A stretch of 64,000 nt of DNA from Emticicia sp. C21 (GCF_003418935.1 NZ_QVMT01000004.1:434282-498281); one strand, 5' to 3'. Shown: positions 8,725 to 18,348, counted from the stretch's first letter. Numbers and translations: made by a program. The notes: a model not told the origin generated them from the sequence alone.

Positions 8725-9762
8725 ATGAAATCCAATCGTATTATTTTAATTCTGATTTTTTTTGCTGTTGGGTATTTTCTCTATTATAAAGATAAACCAG
8801 GCCCAATCAGTAAACTATGGGAAACTATTTCTCAGGTTTTTAAAACAAAAGACTCTTCTTCTAATAAAGATAATCCTTACAAAGCACCTGAGCCTGATAC
8901 TGAGGCTACAGCCACAAAAGATGATACAGAAGCCACGGCCACAAATAAGAAGAAAACTGAAGAAAGTACCAAAGAAGACGAAGGCTCTTTGTTTGATAAG
9001 ATTAAAGATAAAGTATTAGGCCCCGACGAACAGGATGAAGTGACAGGTGATTATGACATACCAAGCTTTGCGCTGCCTGCCATTGGTAAAAGCGATGAAA
9101 TTATAAAGCATAAAAACTATACGCTCCGCTACGAAGAGAAGTATGAAGTGCCTGCGTGGGTGGTGCATAAGTTGAGAGGAGAATACACAAAAGGACGAGC
9201 CAACAGGGGTGATAACCAGTTTATACCTGATAAAAAAGTGGAGGGTAATTCGGCACTATCGACTGATTATAGCAATTCAGGTTACGACCGGGGCCACATG
9301 GTACCTGCCGGAGATTTCAAGTGCTGTCAGGATTTAATGAATGAAACCTTTTATATGAGCAATATATGTCCACAGGTTCCTGATTTTAACAGAGGCATCT
9401 GGGAGAATATTGAAAGTCGCATTAGAGGTTGGGCAGTTCGTGACGAAGAATTGTATATAGTAACCGGTCCTGTTTTGACTAAAGGAATGACTACTATCGG
9501 ACGTTACAATGAAGTAGCAGTGCCTAAATCATTTTTTAAGATTGTTTTGTACTATAACCCAAATAATCCAAAGAGAGCACGTGCTATAGCCTTCTTATTG
9601 CCAAACGAAGGATTATTTGGTAAAAAAATGAATAGTTATGTGGTTTCAATTAATGAAGTAGAAAAAATAACAGGTTTAGATTTCTTTACCAAACTACCTG
9701 ACGATATTGAAAATAGATTAGAAGCAGAAAGTGATTGGGACGCCTGGACTAGGATACAATAA
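8725..9762 (+). CDS. Membrane-anchored or secreted DNA/RNA non-specific endonuclease
   Basis: 345 residues. An N-terminal hydrophobic segment (IILILIFFAVGYFLYY) acts as anchor or uncleaved signal, followed by a low-complexity linker rich in Glu, Thr and Lys (about residues 45-105, with the tandem repeat TEATATKDD / TEATATNKK). The rest is a NucA/Serratia-type beta-beta-alpha-Me nuclease with the catalytic DRGHM motif (YDRGHMVPAGDFK), the downstream Asn motif in YMSNICPQVPDFNRGIW, and VTGPVL. It likely degrades nucleic acid outside the cytoplasm. Single-gene unit; its terminator is shared with the convergent oxidoreductase gene. Confidence 0.93.
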   Translation: MKSNRIILILIFFAVGYFLYYKDKPGPISKLWETISQVFKTKDSSSNKDNPYKAPEPDTEATATKDDTEATATNKKKTEESTKEDEGSLFDKIKDKVLGPDEQDEVTGDYDIPSFALPAIGKSDEIIKHKNYTLRYEEKYEVPAWVVHKLRGEYTKGRANRGDNQFIPDKKVEGNSALSTDYSNSGYDRGHMVPAGDFKCCQDLMNETFYMSNICPQVPDFNRGIWENIESRIRGWAVRDEELYIVTGPVLTKGMTTIGRYNEVAVPKSFFKIVLYYNPNNPKRARAIAFLLPNEGLFGKKMNSYVVSINEVEKITGLDFFTKLPDDIENRLEAESDWDAWTRIQ

Positions 9763-9763
9763 A

Positions 9764-9789
9764 AAAGGTGTGAGAGAACCCACACCTTT
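9764..9789. terminator. Bidirectional terminator between convergent genes
   Basis: AAAGGTGTG (9764-9772) pairs perfectly with CACACCTTT (9781-9789) over an 8-base loop. It lies between the stop of the nuclease (9762) and the stop of the leftward oxidoreductase (9795), with A/T-rich flanks on both sides. Confidence 0.8.
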
Positions 9790-9794
9790 CTAAT

Positions 9795-10997
9795 TTATAA
9801 TACTCGCTGAATAATATTACCAGTGGCTTTCTCTTTCAGAATTACCTTTTTGCGACCATCAGGCAGGAATTCGTCCTTGATATGCCAGTGGTCTGCATCG
9901 TAATCTACAAATGGCGATGGCTCTGTTACATCGGTTCTTCCTCTCCAGTCTTTGATAATGACTGGTTCCCATTTCTTGGTTTTAGCAGATTTATAACAAG
10001 CGTCTATTACAGCATTCACTATGTAACCATCGTAGAAACTTTCCATTGGTATAGTGCCATTATCAAGGCTATCAAACATATCGGTAAACATATGAGTGTA
10101 GCCTAAAGAGTTTACCTCATCCCCTACAGGAAACAACCAGCCCGAAGCGCTTTCTGCCTTCTCAGCTACGTAGCTTGCTTCTTGTGCGGCTGTAAACATT
10201 TCGAAACCTGTGCGCATAAAATGGTCGGTTCTAATTACTCCCTCTGTTCCGGCTACCTCGTCTCTTAAATCCATACCACCTCTGAACGACCAGCTTACTT
10301 CAAACTGAGCTACGGCACCGTTAGCATATTTTACCAGAGCAATGGCATTGTCTTCTGCTTCGATAGGTTTTACCTGCGTAGCTGCCCAACACATTACTTC
10401 CAGCGGTTGAATATTTTTACCAATATAATTACGGGCGATTTCGATACAGTGGCAACCTAAATCCACAATAGCTCCACCACCTGCTTTCTTTAAATCCCAG
10501 AACCAGCTTGAGTGCGGGCCAGGGTGTGCTTCTCTTGAACGAGCCCAGGTTACACGACCGATTACTCCGTTTTTAACTGATTGTAAGGCGTGTAGTGTTT
10601 TAGGAGTATATGCCAGGTCTTCAAGGTACCCATGGAAGATGCCTGCTTTCTCCACCATTTCTAATATCTTCTTGGCCTCTGCTCCTGTGCGTGCCAGAGG
10701 TTTAGTACACAAAACACTTTTTTTGTATTTGCAGCAAAGTTTAATTGCTTCTAAGTGTAAGTCATTTGGTAAGCCCACAATCACTACATTTACGCTTTTG
10801 TCTTTGATAGCTTCTTCCATACTTGTCGTATATTTCGGAATATTCCATTCTTCGGCAAATGCTTTGCCACGTTCTTCGCTTCTAGAATATACTACTTGAA
10901 CACGGTCTGGGCGACGATGTTCGTGAAGAGATTTTGTATAAAACCAGCCAATCAGCCCGGTGCCGAGCATGGCGATTCTATGAGGTTTATTACTCAT
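9795..10997 (-). CDS. Gfo/Idh/MocA family oxidoreductase
   Basis: 400 residues. N-terminal Rossmann motif [13 protein letters not shown], then [14 protein letters not shown], and a C-terminal domain with [18 protein letters not shown]. The usual EKP motif reads TKP (CTKPLAR), so the Lys is kept and the Glu is replaced. The family oxidises or reduces sugars and inositols with NAD(P); the substrate here is unknown. Members often work with DUF1080 proteins on 3-keto sugars, and one such gene lies about 2 kb away, but on a separate transcript. No signal peptide. It sits between two hairpin terminators, so it is transcribed alone. Confidence 0.92.
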   Translation of the reverse strand: MSNKPHRIAMLGTGLIGWFYTKSLHEHRRPDRVQVVYSRSEERGKAFAEEWNIPKYTTSMEEAIKDKSVNVVIVGLPNDLHLEAIKLCCKYKKSVLCTKPLARTGAEAKKILEMVEKAGIFHGYLEDLAYTPKTLHALQSVKNGVIGRVTWARSREAHPGPHSSWFWDLKKAGGGAIVDLGCHCIEIARNYIGKNIQPLEVMCWAATQVKPIEAEDNAIALVKYANGAVAQFEVSWSFRGGMDLRDEVAGTEGVIRTDHFMRTGFEMFTAAQEASYVAEKAESASGWLFPVGDEVNSLGYTHMFTDMFDSLDNGTIPMESFYDGYIVNAVIDACYKSAKTKKWEPVIIKDWRGRTDVTEPSPFVDYDADHWHIKDEFLPDGRKKVILKEKATGNIIQRVL

Positions 10998-11098
10998 GGT
11001 TAAATGTATTATTAAGGTTGAAAAATTTGAGTGGCTTGTCTATACAAGCACAATGCAAGTTACTAAAGAAATAGAAAACCCCATGAATGGAAACAAAA

Positions 11099-11131
11099 AA
11101 AGAATCTGCCATTCAGAATAGCAGATTCTTT
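11099..11131 (-). terminator. Terminator of the respiratory operon
   Basis: An 11-bp perfect stem AAAGAATCTGC (11099-11109) / GCAGATTCTTT (11121-11131) with an 11-base loop; the minus strand continues into TTTTTTGTTT. It is 31 bases past the stop of the last gene of the leftward oxidase operon. Confidence 0.85.
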
Positions 11132-11162
11132 TCATCAGATTCTGAAATAGTAGATAGGTTTA

Positions 11163-11420
11163 TTATCTATTCAACTTCAGTTTTAAGTTCATCTCTTTTT
11201 TGGCTGTACGATACCAGATAAATATCAACGTCGGAATTGATAAATAGGTAATAGCCAATAAGTATAAAATTCCATCATTAATGCCTGTGCCTATTACACC
11301 GCGCCCTTCGCTCAGGTTGCTGCCTACTGAGGCTCTACACATAGCACATTGTGCTATTGAAACAGTACAACTGATTAAGAAGAAAACAGTTGTTACAACT
11401 ATAGTTTTGAATGTTTTCAT
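11163..11420 (-). CDS. Small membrane protein with CxxC, last gene of oxidase operon
   Basis: 85 residues: an N-terminal hydrophobic signal-like segment to about residue 23, the motif QCAMCRASV directly after it, then a second membrane segment (ILYLLAITYLSIPTLIFIWY) and a basic tail. I do not recognise a named family, though similar short QCAMC proteins accompany oxidase genes in Bacteroidota as far as I recall. The CxxC on the outer face and the position after SCO and DUF420 suggest a role in oxidase assembly or copper/thiol handling; this is inference. Four bases separate it from the DUF420 gene. Confidence 0.75.
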   Translation of the reverse strand: MKTFKTIVVTTVFFLISCTVSIAQCAMCRASVGSNLSEGRGVIGTGINDGILYLLAITYLSIPTLIFIWYRTAKKEMNLKLKLNR

Positions 11421-11424
11421 TGTC

Positions 11425-11958
11425 TTAATTATAATAAGGTCTTATCATTAAATAAGCGATCACTCCTGTAATAGATACATATAACCAGATTGGGAAAGCA
11501 ATCTTAGCTATTTTTCTATGTCGCGCCAACTGATTAGTCCATGAGAAATAGTATGTTCTCAGCACTAAAGGTAAAACGATAAAAGATAGCCCGATATGAC
11601 TAATCAATACGAAAAAATAAAGATAGCGCATAAAACCCTCTCCTCCAAATTTCGTACTCGGATTCGAAATATGATATCCTACATAGCATACTAAGAACAA
11701 ACCGCCTAAAGAAAAGGCTCCCGTCATTACATTTTTATGTTGTTCTATCTTTCTTTGTTTTATCAGGTAGAAACCATATACTAATAATATGGCTGTCAAA
11801 GAATTAATAATTCCTATCGCATGCGGTAAAACCTTTGTCCAGGCACCTAAGTCAAATTTCTGACGGATGCCTAGCATTAAAGCAACTGCCAATGGTATAA
11901 CCACTGATAGTATGTTTATCCATAGCATGGATTTCTTTTCTTCTAATCGCGCTTCCAT
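11425..11958 (-). CDS. DUF420 membrane protein (CtaM-like)
   Basis: 177 residues with five predicted membrane helices and conserved His in LPHAIGIINS, VGYHISNP and FVLISHIGLSF. This matches the DUF420 family, whose Gram-positive member CtaM is needed for heme-copper oxidase function. Placement between SCO and a small CxxC protein in the cta operon agrees with an assembly role. The start at 11958 leaves 11 bases after the SCO stop. Confidence 0.85.
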   Translation of the reverse strand: MEARLEEKKSMLWINILSVVIPLAVALMLGIRQKFDLGAWTKVLPHAIGIINSLTAILLVYGFYLIKQRKIEQHKNVMTGAFSLGGLFLVCYVGYHISNPSTKFGGEGFMRYLYFFVLISHIGLSFIVLPLVLRTYYFSWTNQLARHRKIAKIAFPIWLYVSITGVIAYLMIRPYYN

Positions 11959-11969
11959 ATATTTGCCCT

Positions 11970-12674
11970 CTAACGAGGATTATTTTGGTCTTTATAAATT
12001 TCCTGCAACACTTTTACTTCTGCCAACAGACGCTCTATATCTGTATTAATGGTACCGTCATAAATTCCTCTGATATATCCCTCTTTATCTATCAGCATCA
12101 GTTTCTCAGAATGAATAAACATTTCATCTACATTCTTAATATTCTTGTCATACTCCGAAGCATCAGCAACCGGTAGCTTATAGCCCTTAATTGCTAAATC
12201 GTAAACTGCTTTCTTTTCGCCCGTCAGAAAGAACCATCTCCCTGCTTTGGCATCATATTTTTTTGCATATGCTGCCAATACTTGGGGGGTATCATGATTA
12301 GGGTCAACTGAGTGAGAAACCATCAGCACATCAGGGCTATCCGCAAATACATCCTGTACTCTTACCATAGCAGAGCTTAATTTGGGGCAGATAGTTCCGC
12401 AACGGGTAAAGAAGAAATCGGCAACGTAGATTTTACCTTTGGTTTGCTGAGAAGAAAACTGATTTCCGCTCTGGTCTGTCAACACAAAGTTCGGGATTTT
12501 GTGATAGACCGTATCTGCTCCTTTCATTAATACCTGTCCATGTTCGTCCATTTCAGGCATCATGTAGGGAAGCTTGTAATAATTATTTCCGAAGAGTTTC
12601 AGAAATATAAATATAAAAGCCGGAATTACTAATATCGCTATTAGTATTCCGGCTTTAGTAGCATTTTTACTCAT
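11970..12674 (-). CDS. SCO1/SenC family copper chaperone
   Basis: 234 residues: one N-terminal membrane anchor (AGILIAILVIPAFIFIFLKLF), then a thioredoxin-like domain with the copper-binding CxxxC (TRCGTICPKLSSA) and the distal His in VSHSVDPNHDTP. SCO proteins load or reduce the CuA site of subunit II on the outer face of the membrane; ctaC of the same operon is the likely client. Its start codon overlaps the stop of the subunit IV gene by four bases, showing translational coupling. Confidence 0.93.
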   Translation of the reverse strand: MSKNATKAGILIAILVIPAFIFIFLKLFGNNYYKLPYMMPEMDEHGQVLMKGADTVYHKIPNFVLTDQSGNQFSSQQTKGKIYVADFFFTRCGTICPKLSSAMVRVQDVFADSPDVLMVSHSVDPNHDTPQVLAAYAKKYDAKAGRWFFLTGEKKAVYDLAIKGYKLPVADASEYDKNIKNVDEMFIHSEKLMLIDKEGYIRGIYDGTINTDIERLLAEVKVLQEIYKDQNNPR

Positions 12675-13009
12675 TTTCCGAAAAAGAAACGTTCAAATCC
12701 AATATATCCACCCTCTATAATCAAGGCCACTACCAACCACACAACAAATATACAAGGCAGTACTATGGTCCATATCAACGACTTTACTTCATGTTTTAAG
12801 TGCATAAAGATACCTACAATGTAGTATGCTTTTACAATAGTCAGAATAATGAAAATTCCGATTTTTGTCCATTTATAGTGGTCTGCATCTACGACAAAAG
12901 CAATAACAAACTCTAGCGCTGTAATTCCTAAAAGAATCCAGAAGGTTTTCCAGATTTCTTTGGTTTGTGCTGGTAATTTCTCTCCGTGGTGTTCTGTATG
13001 TTGAGCCAT
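12671..13009 (-). CDS. Cytochrome c oxidase subunit IV family protein
   Basis: 112 residues with three hydrophobic helices (FWILLGITALEFVIAFVV, IGIFIILTIVKAYYIVGIFM, IVLPCIFVVWLVVALIIEG) and the HLKHEVKS linker typical of the COX4/CtaF-like prokaryotic subunit IV. It is a small structural subunit of the aa3-type oxidase. It lies 62 bases after subunit III and overlaps the SCO gene by four bases. Confidence 0.88.
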   Translation of the reverse strand: MAQHTEHHGEKLPAQTKEIWKTFWILLGITALEFVIAFVVDADHYKWTKIGIFIILTIVKAYYIVGIFMHLKHEVKSLIWTIVLPCIFVVWLVVALIIEGGYIGFERFFFGK

Positions 13010-13071
13010 TTTTAGTTCAATATTTTAAGTTTATCCAATCTTACGATTGAGAAATCATTATTTAGTCAAGA

Positions 13072-13818
13072 CTACACAAGGTAGAAGAAAGTAAATACGA
13101 ATACCCAAACCAAGTCTACAAAGTGCCAGTATAATCCTACTTTTTCAACCATTTCATAATGTCCTCTTTTCTCATAAACGCCATTAGCGGCATTATAAAA
13201 AATCAAGACATTCAGTACTACTCCAGATAATACGTGGGTACCGTGGAAACCAGTAATAAAGAAGAAGAAGTCTGCAAAAGCCGGAGGACCGTATTGGTTC
13301 TGTACCAGATTAGCACCGAATACCTTAGTACCATTAGCTAAAGTAAGACCTTCTTCAGTACCATGGATGAAGTGACCCCACTCCCAAGCCTGTGAGCTTA
13401 AGAAAGCAATACCGCCCAGGATAGTCCAAAGCATATATTTTTCTACATCAGCTTTGTCACGACGGTGACCAGCCTCTACAGCTAATACCATGGTAACAGA
13501 ACTCATGATGAGGATAAATGTCATAATACCTACGAATACCAGCGGGGCACTAACGCCATGCAAAAACGGAACAGCTTCAAATACACGCTCCGGGATTGGC
13601 CACCAGGCATTCGAAAATTCAAAGTTTTTTCTTAATCCTTCGAAGGTTGGAAAACTAAAACGCACCAAACCATAAGAAACCAGTAAAGCTGAAAAAGTAA
13701 AGGTATCAGATAGTAGGAAAATCCACATCATTAATTTTCCGTATCCAACTTTCATTGGTTGGATTCCACCCTTCCACATCAAATGTTCAGCGGTCGTTGA
13801 GTTATTTGCACTTGCCAT
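13072..13818 (-). CDS. ctaE: Cytochrome c oxidase subunit III
   Basis: 248 residues, heme-copper oxidase subunit III. Recognisable parts are KLMMWIFLLSDTFTFSALL, SQAWEWGHFI, FFFFITGFHGTHVLSGV and the C-terminal GLYWHFVDLVWVFVFTFFYLV, which ends the family. It is the second of two subunit-III-type genes in tandem; this one is longer, with an extra loop between the first helices. It binds lipid and stabilises subunit I in the membrane. Confidence 0.92.
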   Translation of the reverse strand: MASANNSTTAEHLMWKGGIQPMKVGYGKLMMWIFLLSDTFTFSALLVSYGLVRFSFPTFEGLRKNFEFSNAWWPIPERVFEAVPFLHGVSAPLVFVGIMTFILIMSSVTMVLAVEAGHRRDKADVEKYMLWTILGGIAFLSSQAWEWGHFIHGTEEGLTLANGTKVFGANLVQNQYGPPAFADFFFFITGFHGTHVLSGVVLNVLIFYNAANGVYEKRGHYEMVEKVGLYWHFVDLVWVFVFTFFYLV

Positions 13819-13886
13819 AGCTGATAGTTTCTGAGTTTCAAACAGGCTTTAAAGCCACCTGTTTAAAGCTTGAAATTGTAAAAAGT

Positions 13887-14486
13887 TTATCTAAAATACA
13901 ATAAAAATACAAACAAATACACCCAAAGTAAATCAAGGAAATGCCATGCCGTTGCACAAACTTCAACTAGCAAAGTATTCTTTGAATTGATTTTCATTCT
14001 GAAAGCCATAATAAAAGTTGCTATCAGAATTCCCAATCCGATTAAAAGGTGCGCCATGTGTAAACCCGTAAATACATAGAAAAACGAGCCCGATGGATTC
14101 CCTTTTAAAAATACGCCTTGTTGTTGCAAATTCTGCCAACCAAGGTACTGCATGACTAAAAATGCTATTCCGAATGCAAAGGTAATGGCTACAGCCATTT
14201 TAAGCATTGACTGGTTGTTTTTCTTAGCTGATTGTAATGAGAAGTGCATTGAAACACTACTTATTAGTAACACTATTGTACTAAACCAGAAAATCTGCGG
14301 AATATCAAATTCTACCCAGTTCCCCTCTGCTCTTCTTACCAGATATGCACTTGTTTGGGAAGCAAACAGCATAATAATGGTAATAATAAAGAGCCATACC
14401 ATAAACTTCCATTTATTGACCGTCAATACCTGTTTCGGTTCTTCGGACAATTTATTTATTGGCATTTTTAACTCGTTTTGTCTCAT
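13887..14486 (-). CDS. Cytochrome c oxidase subunit III family protein (shorter paralogue)
   Basis: 199 residues, five hydrophobic helices, with FFYVFTGLHMAHLLIGLGIL and the C-terminal VCATAWHFLDLLWVYLFVFLLYF, the subunit III signature. It lacks the N-terminal part of classical subunit III. Together with the 248-residue gene downstream it gives two subunit-III proteins, an arrangement I recall from other Bacteroidota oxidase operons. It may start at the ATG at 14486 or seven codons later (MPINKL); both are possible. It lies 22 bases after ctaB. Confidence 0.88.
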   Translation of the reverse strand: MRQNELKMPINKLSEEPKQVLTVNKWKFMVWLFIITIIMLFASQTSAYLVRRAEGNWVEFDIPQIFWFSTIVLLISSVSMHFSLQSAKKNNQSMLKMAVAITFAFGIAFLVMQYLGWQNLQQQGVFLKGNPSGSFFYVFTGLHMAHLLIGLGILIATFIMAFRMKINSKNTLLVEVCATAWHFLDLLWVYLFVFLLYFR

Positions 14487-14508
14487 TTTATACTTAAATC
14501 TAATGGGC

Positions 14509-15390
14509 TTATATTTTATCTAAAAGGTAGGCAATCTGCACTACCGGAAGATAAATAAAAGACCCGAACATTAATTGCAATGCGGCTTTTCTATCTACTT
14601 TTCTCATCAGATGAAAGGTCTGTGCTAAGAAAAGTATTCCAAAAATCATCGCTACTATAGCCGAATTGATACCTGTCATACCCATATAATAAGGTACCCA
14701 ACACAAGGGTAATAAAAACAAGGTATAAATCATTATCTGAATAGCAGAGTTCAGGTCTTGTCCATCTCTTGATGGTAATAATTTAAAACCTGCCTTACTA
14801 TAATCTTCATCTAAAACCCAGGCAATAGCCCAGAAATGCGGGAACTGCCAGAAAAACTGAATAGCAAACAAGATACCCGGTTCTAACCCGAAATGGTTAG
14901 TAGCTGCTATCCAACCAATCATGGGAGGGAAAGCTCCAGGCAATGCACCTACTGCTACTGCTATCGGCCCTACTCTTTTCAAAGGCGTATATACAAAACC
15001 ATACAGAACCATTGATAATAAAGCTACTAAACCTGCTCTGAAATTAAATTCATAAAACAGAATATACATAGCTAATACCGCTAATCCCCATCCAAAAAGT
15101 GCAGCTTCTCTTACTGACAATCTGCCACTTGGTAATGGACGATCTTGTGTGCGCTTCATCAATACATCCAGGTCTTTCTCAATAATCTGGTTGATGATGT
15201 TGGCTGCTGCTGTTGTTGAAAATGCCGCAATACAGAAAAGAACTAACTTTATCCAATCCAGTTTATCAGAGCCTAAGATAAATCCAAACGCGCCTGAAAA
15301 AACAACGGTTGCTGACAACCTGAACTTTGTGATGTCATATAAAGCTTTAAGCTTTACAGGAACTATATTCTGACTAATTGATTGATTCAT
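14509..15390 (-). CDS. ctaB: Protoheme IX farnesyltransferase (heme O synthase)
   Basis: 293-residue UbiA-superfamily membrane enzyme that adds the farnesyl group to heme B to give heme O. The prenyl-diphosphate-binding motif is present as NIINQIIEKDLDVLMKRT followed by QDRPLPSGRLS; further markers are YTPLKRVGPIAVAVGALPGA and FWQFPHFWAIAWVLDEDYSKAG. Its ATG shares one base with the ctaA stop (TAATG), so synthesis of the two heme-modifying enzymes is coupled. Seven or more membrane helices. Confidence 0.96.
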   Translation of the reverse strand: MNQSISQNIVPVKLKALYDITKFRLSATVVFSGAFGFILGSDKLDWIKLVLFCIAAFSTTAAANIINQIIEKDLDVLMKRTQDRPLPSGRLSVREAALFGWGLAVLAMYILFYEFNFRAGLVALLSMVLYGFVYTPLKRVGPIAVAVGALPGAFPPMIGWIAATNHFGLEPGILFAIQFFWQFPHFWAIAWVLDEDYSKAGFKLLPSRDGQDLNSAIQIMIYTLFLLPLCWVPYYMGMTGINSAIVAMIFGILFLAQTFHLMRKVDRKAALQLMFGSFIYLPVVQIAYLLDKI

Positions 15391-16367
15391 TACTTTAATG
15401 AAAATTCCGGAACGCCTCTGAAAACTCTTTCTTTATTCAACAACAGATATAAAACAAACTGAACACCTAACATCAGAATAGCTATTGTTAAATGAATAGG
15501 TTGCGAATAAGCCGGAAGTCCTAAATATCCTAAAATTAAGCCGCTTACCATTTCAATGGCTATTAGCACTATTAAACCAATCGAAAACAGATAGATAAGT
15601 CCTTTCTGGCTGTTATTTTTAAGTATTCTATATAGAAATAAAACGTGTAATGCCACAACCACTAAAGAAAACCAACGGTGCATTTCAAATTTCCCGCCTA
15701 GATTAGCCGCCCATTCACTTCTTAATGGTTCTCCCATCATATTGGCTACATGGTCAACCATTTCTCTTACCTGAGTGCCTAATAGTACTTGCCCGAGGGT
15801 AACCAATATCAAGGCTGTAAGAAGAAAACTAATTGAACTTGCTTCTTTAATATCTTCTACTTCAATGACTCTTGTATAAGACCTTGCCACTGCATATAAT
15901 AAGATGAACACAATAACGACTGACAACAACATATGGAGTGTAATCATTACCGGGTGTAACTCGCTAGATACTACTTTTGAACCCAACCACCCCTCAAAAC
16001 CTACTAATACAAATGCAATAAAACTTAGCCAAACTATAGTTCTGTCTTTATTCCAGAAAGAACGTATTGAAGTAATAAATGTTGCAAAAACAAAGAGACC
16101 AATCAAAACACCCACCAGACGGTTTACGTATTCAACCCAGGTTTTAACGGCGTTAAACTCGACTTCACCTTTGAGTTTTGCGCCGAAAATTTCTTTGTAA
16201 TTAATAGGTAACTGAGAAATATCTGTTGGAGGAATCCAACTACCAAAACATTTTGGCCAATCAGGACAACCCATCCCAGAACCTGTCGCCCGAACAATAC
16301 CACCAACCAATATCAGCACATATACTGCAACTATTGTCCAAACACCCAGTTTTCTAAAAATTACCAT
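15390..16367 (-). CDS. ctaA: Heme A synthase (COX15/CtaA)
   Basis: 325 residues, eight membrane helices. COX15 family markers are GIVRATGSGMGCPDWPKCFGSW at the first periplasmic loop (with a Cys pair region), EYVNRLVGVLIG, HMLLSVVIVF, MHRWFSLVVVALH and PIHLTIAILMLGVQ, giving the His ligands of two heme sites. It oxidises heme O to heme A for the ctaD product. Separated from ctaD by 66 bases that hold a strong hairpin (16386-16417). Confidence 0.95.
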   Translation of the reverse strand: MVIFRKLGVWTIVAVYVLILVGGIVRATGSGMGCPDWPKCFGSWIPPTDISQLPINYKEIFGAKLKGEVEFNAVKTWVEYVNRLVGVLIGLFVFATFITSIRSFWNKDRTIVWLSFIAFVLVGFEGWLGSKVVSSELHPVMITLHMLLSVVIVFILLYAVARSYTRVIEVEDIKEASSISFLLTALILVTLGQVLLGTQVREMVDHVANMMGEPLRSEWAANLGGKFEMHRWFSLVVVALHVLFLYRILKNNSQKGLIYLFSIGLIVLIAIEMVSGLILGYLGLPAYSQPIHLTIAILMLGVQFVLYLLLNKERVFRGVPEFSLK

Positions 16368-16385
16368 GATTTTGTTGATTTATAT

Positions 16386-16417
16386 GCTAAGTAGCTTTAG
16401 CAATAAAGCTACTTAGC
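16386..16417 (-). other. Strong intercistronic hairpin between ctaD and ctaA
   Basis: A 13-bp perfect stem, GCTAAGTAGCTTT (16386-16398) / AAAGCTACTTAGC (16405-16417), with a six-base loop. There is no U-tract after it on the minus strand, so it is more likely an mRNA stability or processing element (or a leaky stop) that lowers expression of the heme-synthesis genes relative to the oxidase subunits. Confidence 0.7.
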
Positions 16418-16433
16418 TAAAATCCTGGTTTTA

Positions 16434-18311
16434 TCAATCAGGGATACTGTGATTAAACTGTATGCCTTCAATCTCTCTTTCTTCTTTAATTTGCTCGTTT
16501 TCTTCTTCTAAGTTAGACTCAGGAGTAGCAGAGAATGGAATGTGCTGAGGGATAAAATCTTCAGCTGCACCTGGTTTGCTATAATCGTAAGGCCAACGAT
16601 AGACTACCGGAATCTCTCCTGGCCAGTTACCATGACCTGGTTCAACAGGTGTAGTCCATTCCAATGTATTTGATCTCCAAGGATTGGCAGTTGCTTTCTT
16701 ACCCCAGAAAATTGAATAGAAGAAGTTGAACAAGAAAATAATATTTGCTGCAAATACCACGATAGCGGCGATAGTACTTAACTCGGCCAAATCCTGATAT
16801 TTATTAGTAAAGTCGAAACCTGTATAAGCATAATATCTTCTTGGGAAACCTGCAATACCTAAGTAATGTTGAGGGAAGAATACCACATATACCCCGGCAA
16901 TAGTAACCCAGAAGTGAATGTACCCTAAAGTGGCATTCATCATTCTACCAAACATTTTAGGGAACCAATGGTATACGCCTGCTACCATACCAAAGAAAGC
17001 AGCAGAACCCATTACCAGGTGGAAGTGAGCTACTACAAAGTAAGTATCGTGCAATTGAATATCAAGCGCACTATTACCTAAAATGATACCTGTAACACCA
17101 CCTGATACGAAGAAAGATACCAGACCGATTGAGAACAACATAGCAGGAGTAAACACAATGTTACCTCTCCACATGGTTGTGATATAATTGAAGGCTTTTA
17201 CCGCTGAAGGTACTGCGATAATCAATGTCAAGAGCATGAACACTGAACCTAAGAATGGGTTCATACCTGTCATGAACATATGGTGAGCCCATACGATGAA
17301 GGCTAAGAACATGATACCTAACATTGAGAAAATCATGGCTCTATAACCAAAGATTGGTTTTCTAGAGTTAGTAGCAATGATTTCAGAAGTCATACCCAAG
17401 GCTGGAAGAATTACGATATATACCTCAGGGTGACCTAAGAACCAGAATAAGTGCTGGAATAAGATAGGGCTACCACCTTGGTTTGGCAATGCTTGTCCGT
17501 TGATATAAATATCTGATAGATAAAAGCTTGTTCCGAAACTACGGTCAAAAATCAATAGCAGAGCCGCAGAGAATAATACCGGGAATGATAGGATACCTAA
17601 GATAGCCGTAAAAGTAAACGCCCAGATTGTTAAAGGCATTTTATCGAAAGTCATTCCTCTTGTACGCAAGTTGATTACGGTAGTTACGTAGTTTACACTA
17701 CCTAATAAACTTGATACAATAAATATAGCCATACTTATCAACCATAGTGTCATCCCTGTTGCCGATCCGGGTGCTGCATCTGGTAGTGCACTTAACGGCG
17801 GGTAAATAACCCATCCACCACCTGCAGGCCCATCATGTACAAATAAAGATGAGAACATAATCACACTTGACAGGAAGAAGAACCAATATGACAACATATT
17901 GATAAATCCTGATGCCATATCTCTTGCACCGACTTGTAATGGAATAAGGAAGTTAGAGAAAGTACCACTCAAACCTGCTGTCAATACAAAGAATACCATG
18001 ATGGTTCCGTGCATTGTTACCAGGGCAATGTAATAGTTAGGGTCAAGCTTACCTGTATCATCAAACCATCTTTCTCCAAGAATAGGTTTCAACCAACCTA
18101 AATCAATTCCTGGATAACCTAATTGTAGACGGAATACTAACGATAAGAAACCACCAATTAAAGCCCAGATAATACCTGAAATCAAGTATTGCTTAGCAAT
18201 TACTTTATGGTCTTCAGAAAAAATGTACTTTCTGATAAAACTTTGCTCATGGTGTTCGTGAGCGTGGTCATGTTCGTTGGCATGTACGTCTGCGTGTGCT
18301 GCTGCTGCCAT
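16434..18311 (-). CDS. ctaD: Cytochrome c oxidase subunit I
   Basis: 625 residues, the heme a/heme a3-CuB subunit. Ligand motifs are visible: HGTIMVFFVLTAGLSG (heme a His), WFLGHPEVYIVILPALGM (CuB His and the cross-linked Tyr; the Glu of GHPEVY marks an A1-type proton path), WAHHMFMTGMNP (CuB His pair) and DTYFVVAHFHLVMGSAA (heme a3 and heme a His). The first 22 residues are Ala/His-rich with seven His, which is unusual. It reduces oxygen with electrons from cytochrome c or directly from ACIII. Located 37 bases after ctaC. Confidence 0.97.
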   Translation of the reverse strand: MAAAAHADVHANEHDHAHEHHEQSFIRKYIFSEDHKVIAKQYLISGIIWALIGGFLSLVFRLQLGYPGIDLGWLKPILGERWFDDTGKLDPNYYIALVTMHGTIMVFFVLTAGLSGTFSNFLIPLQVGARDMASGFINMLSYWFFFLSSVIMFSSLFVHDGPAGGGWVIYPPLSALPDAAPGSATGMTLWLISMAIFIVSSLLGSVNYVTTVINLRTRGMTFDKMPLTIWAFTFTAILGILSFPVLFSAALLLIFDRSFGTSFYLSDIYINGQALPNQGGSPILFQHLFWFLGHPEVYIVILPALGMTSEIIATNSRKPIFGYRAMIFSMLGIMFLAFIVWAHHMFMTGMNPFLGSVFMLLTLIIAVPSAVKAFNYITTMWRGNIVFTPAMLFSIGLVSFFVSGGVTGIILGNSALDIQLHDTYFVVAHFHLVMGSAAFFGMVAGVYHWFPKMFGRMMNATLGYIHFWVTIAGVYVVFFPQHYLGIAGFPRRYYAYTGFDFTNKYQDLAELSTIAAIVVFAANIIFLFNFFYSIFWGKKATANPWRSNTLEWTTPVEPGHGNWPGEIPVVYRWPYDYSKPGAAEDFIPQHIPFSATPESNLEEENEQIKEEREIEGIQFNHSIPD

Positions 18312-18348
18312 AATATTACTATTTTTAAGAATGTTCTGTTGTTAATAA

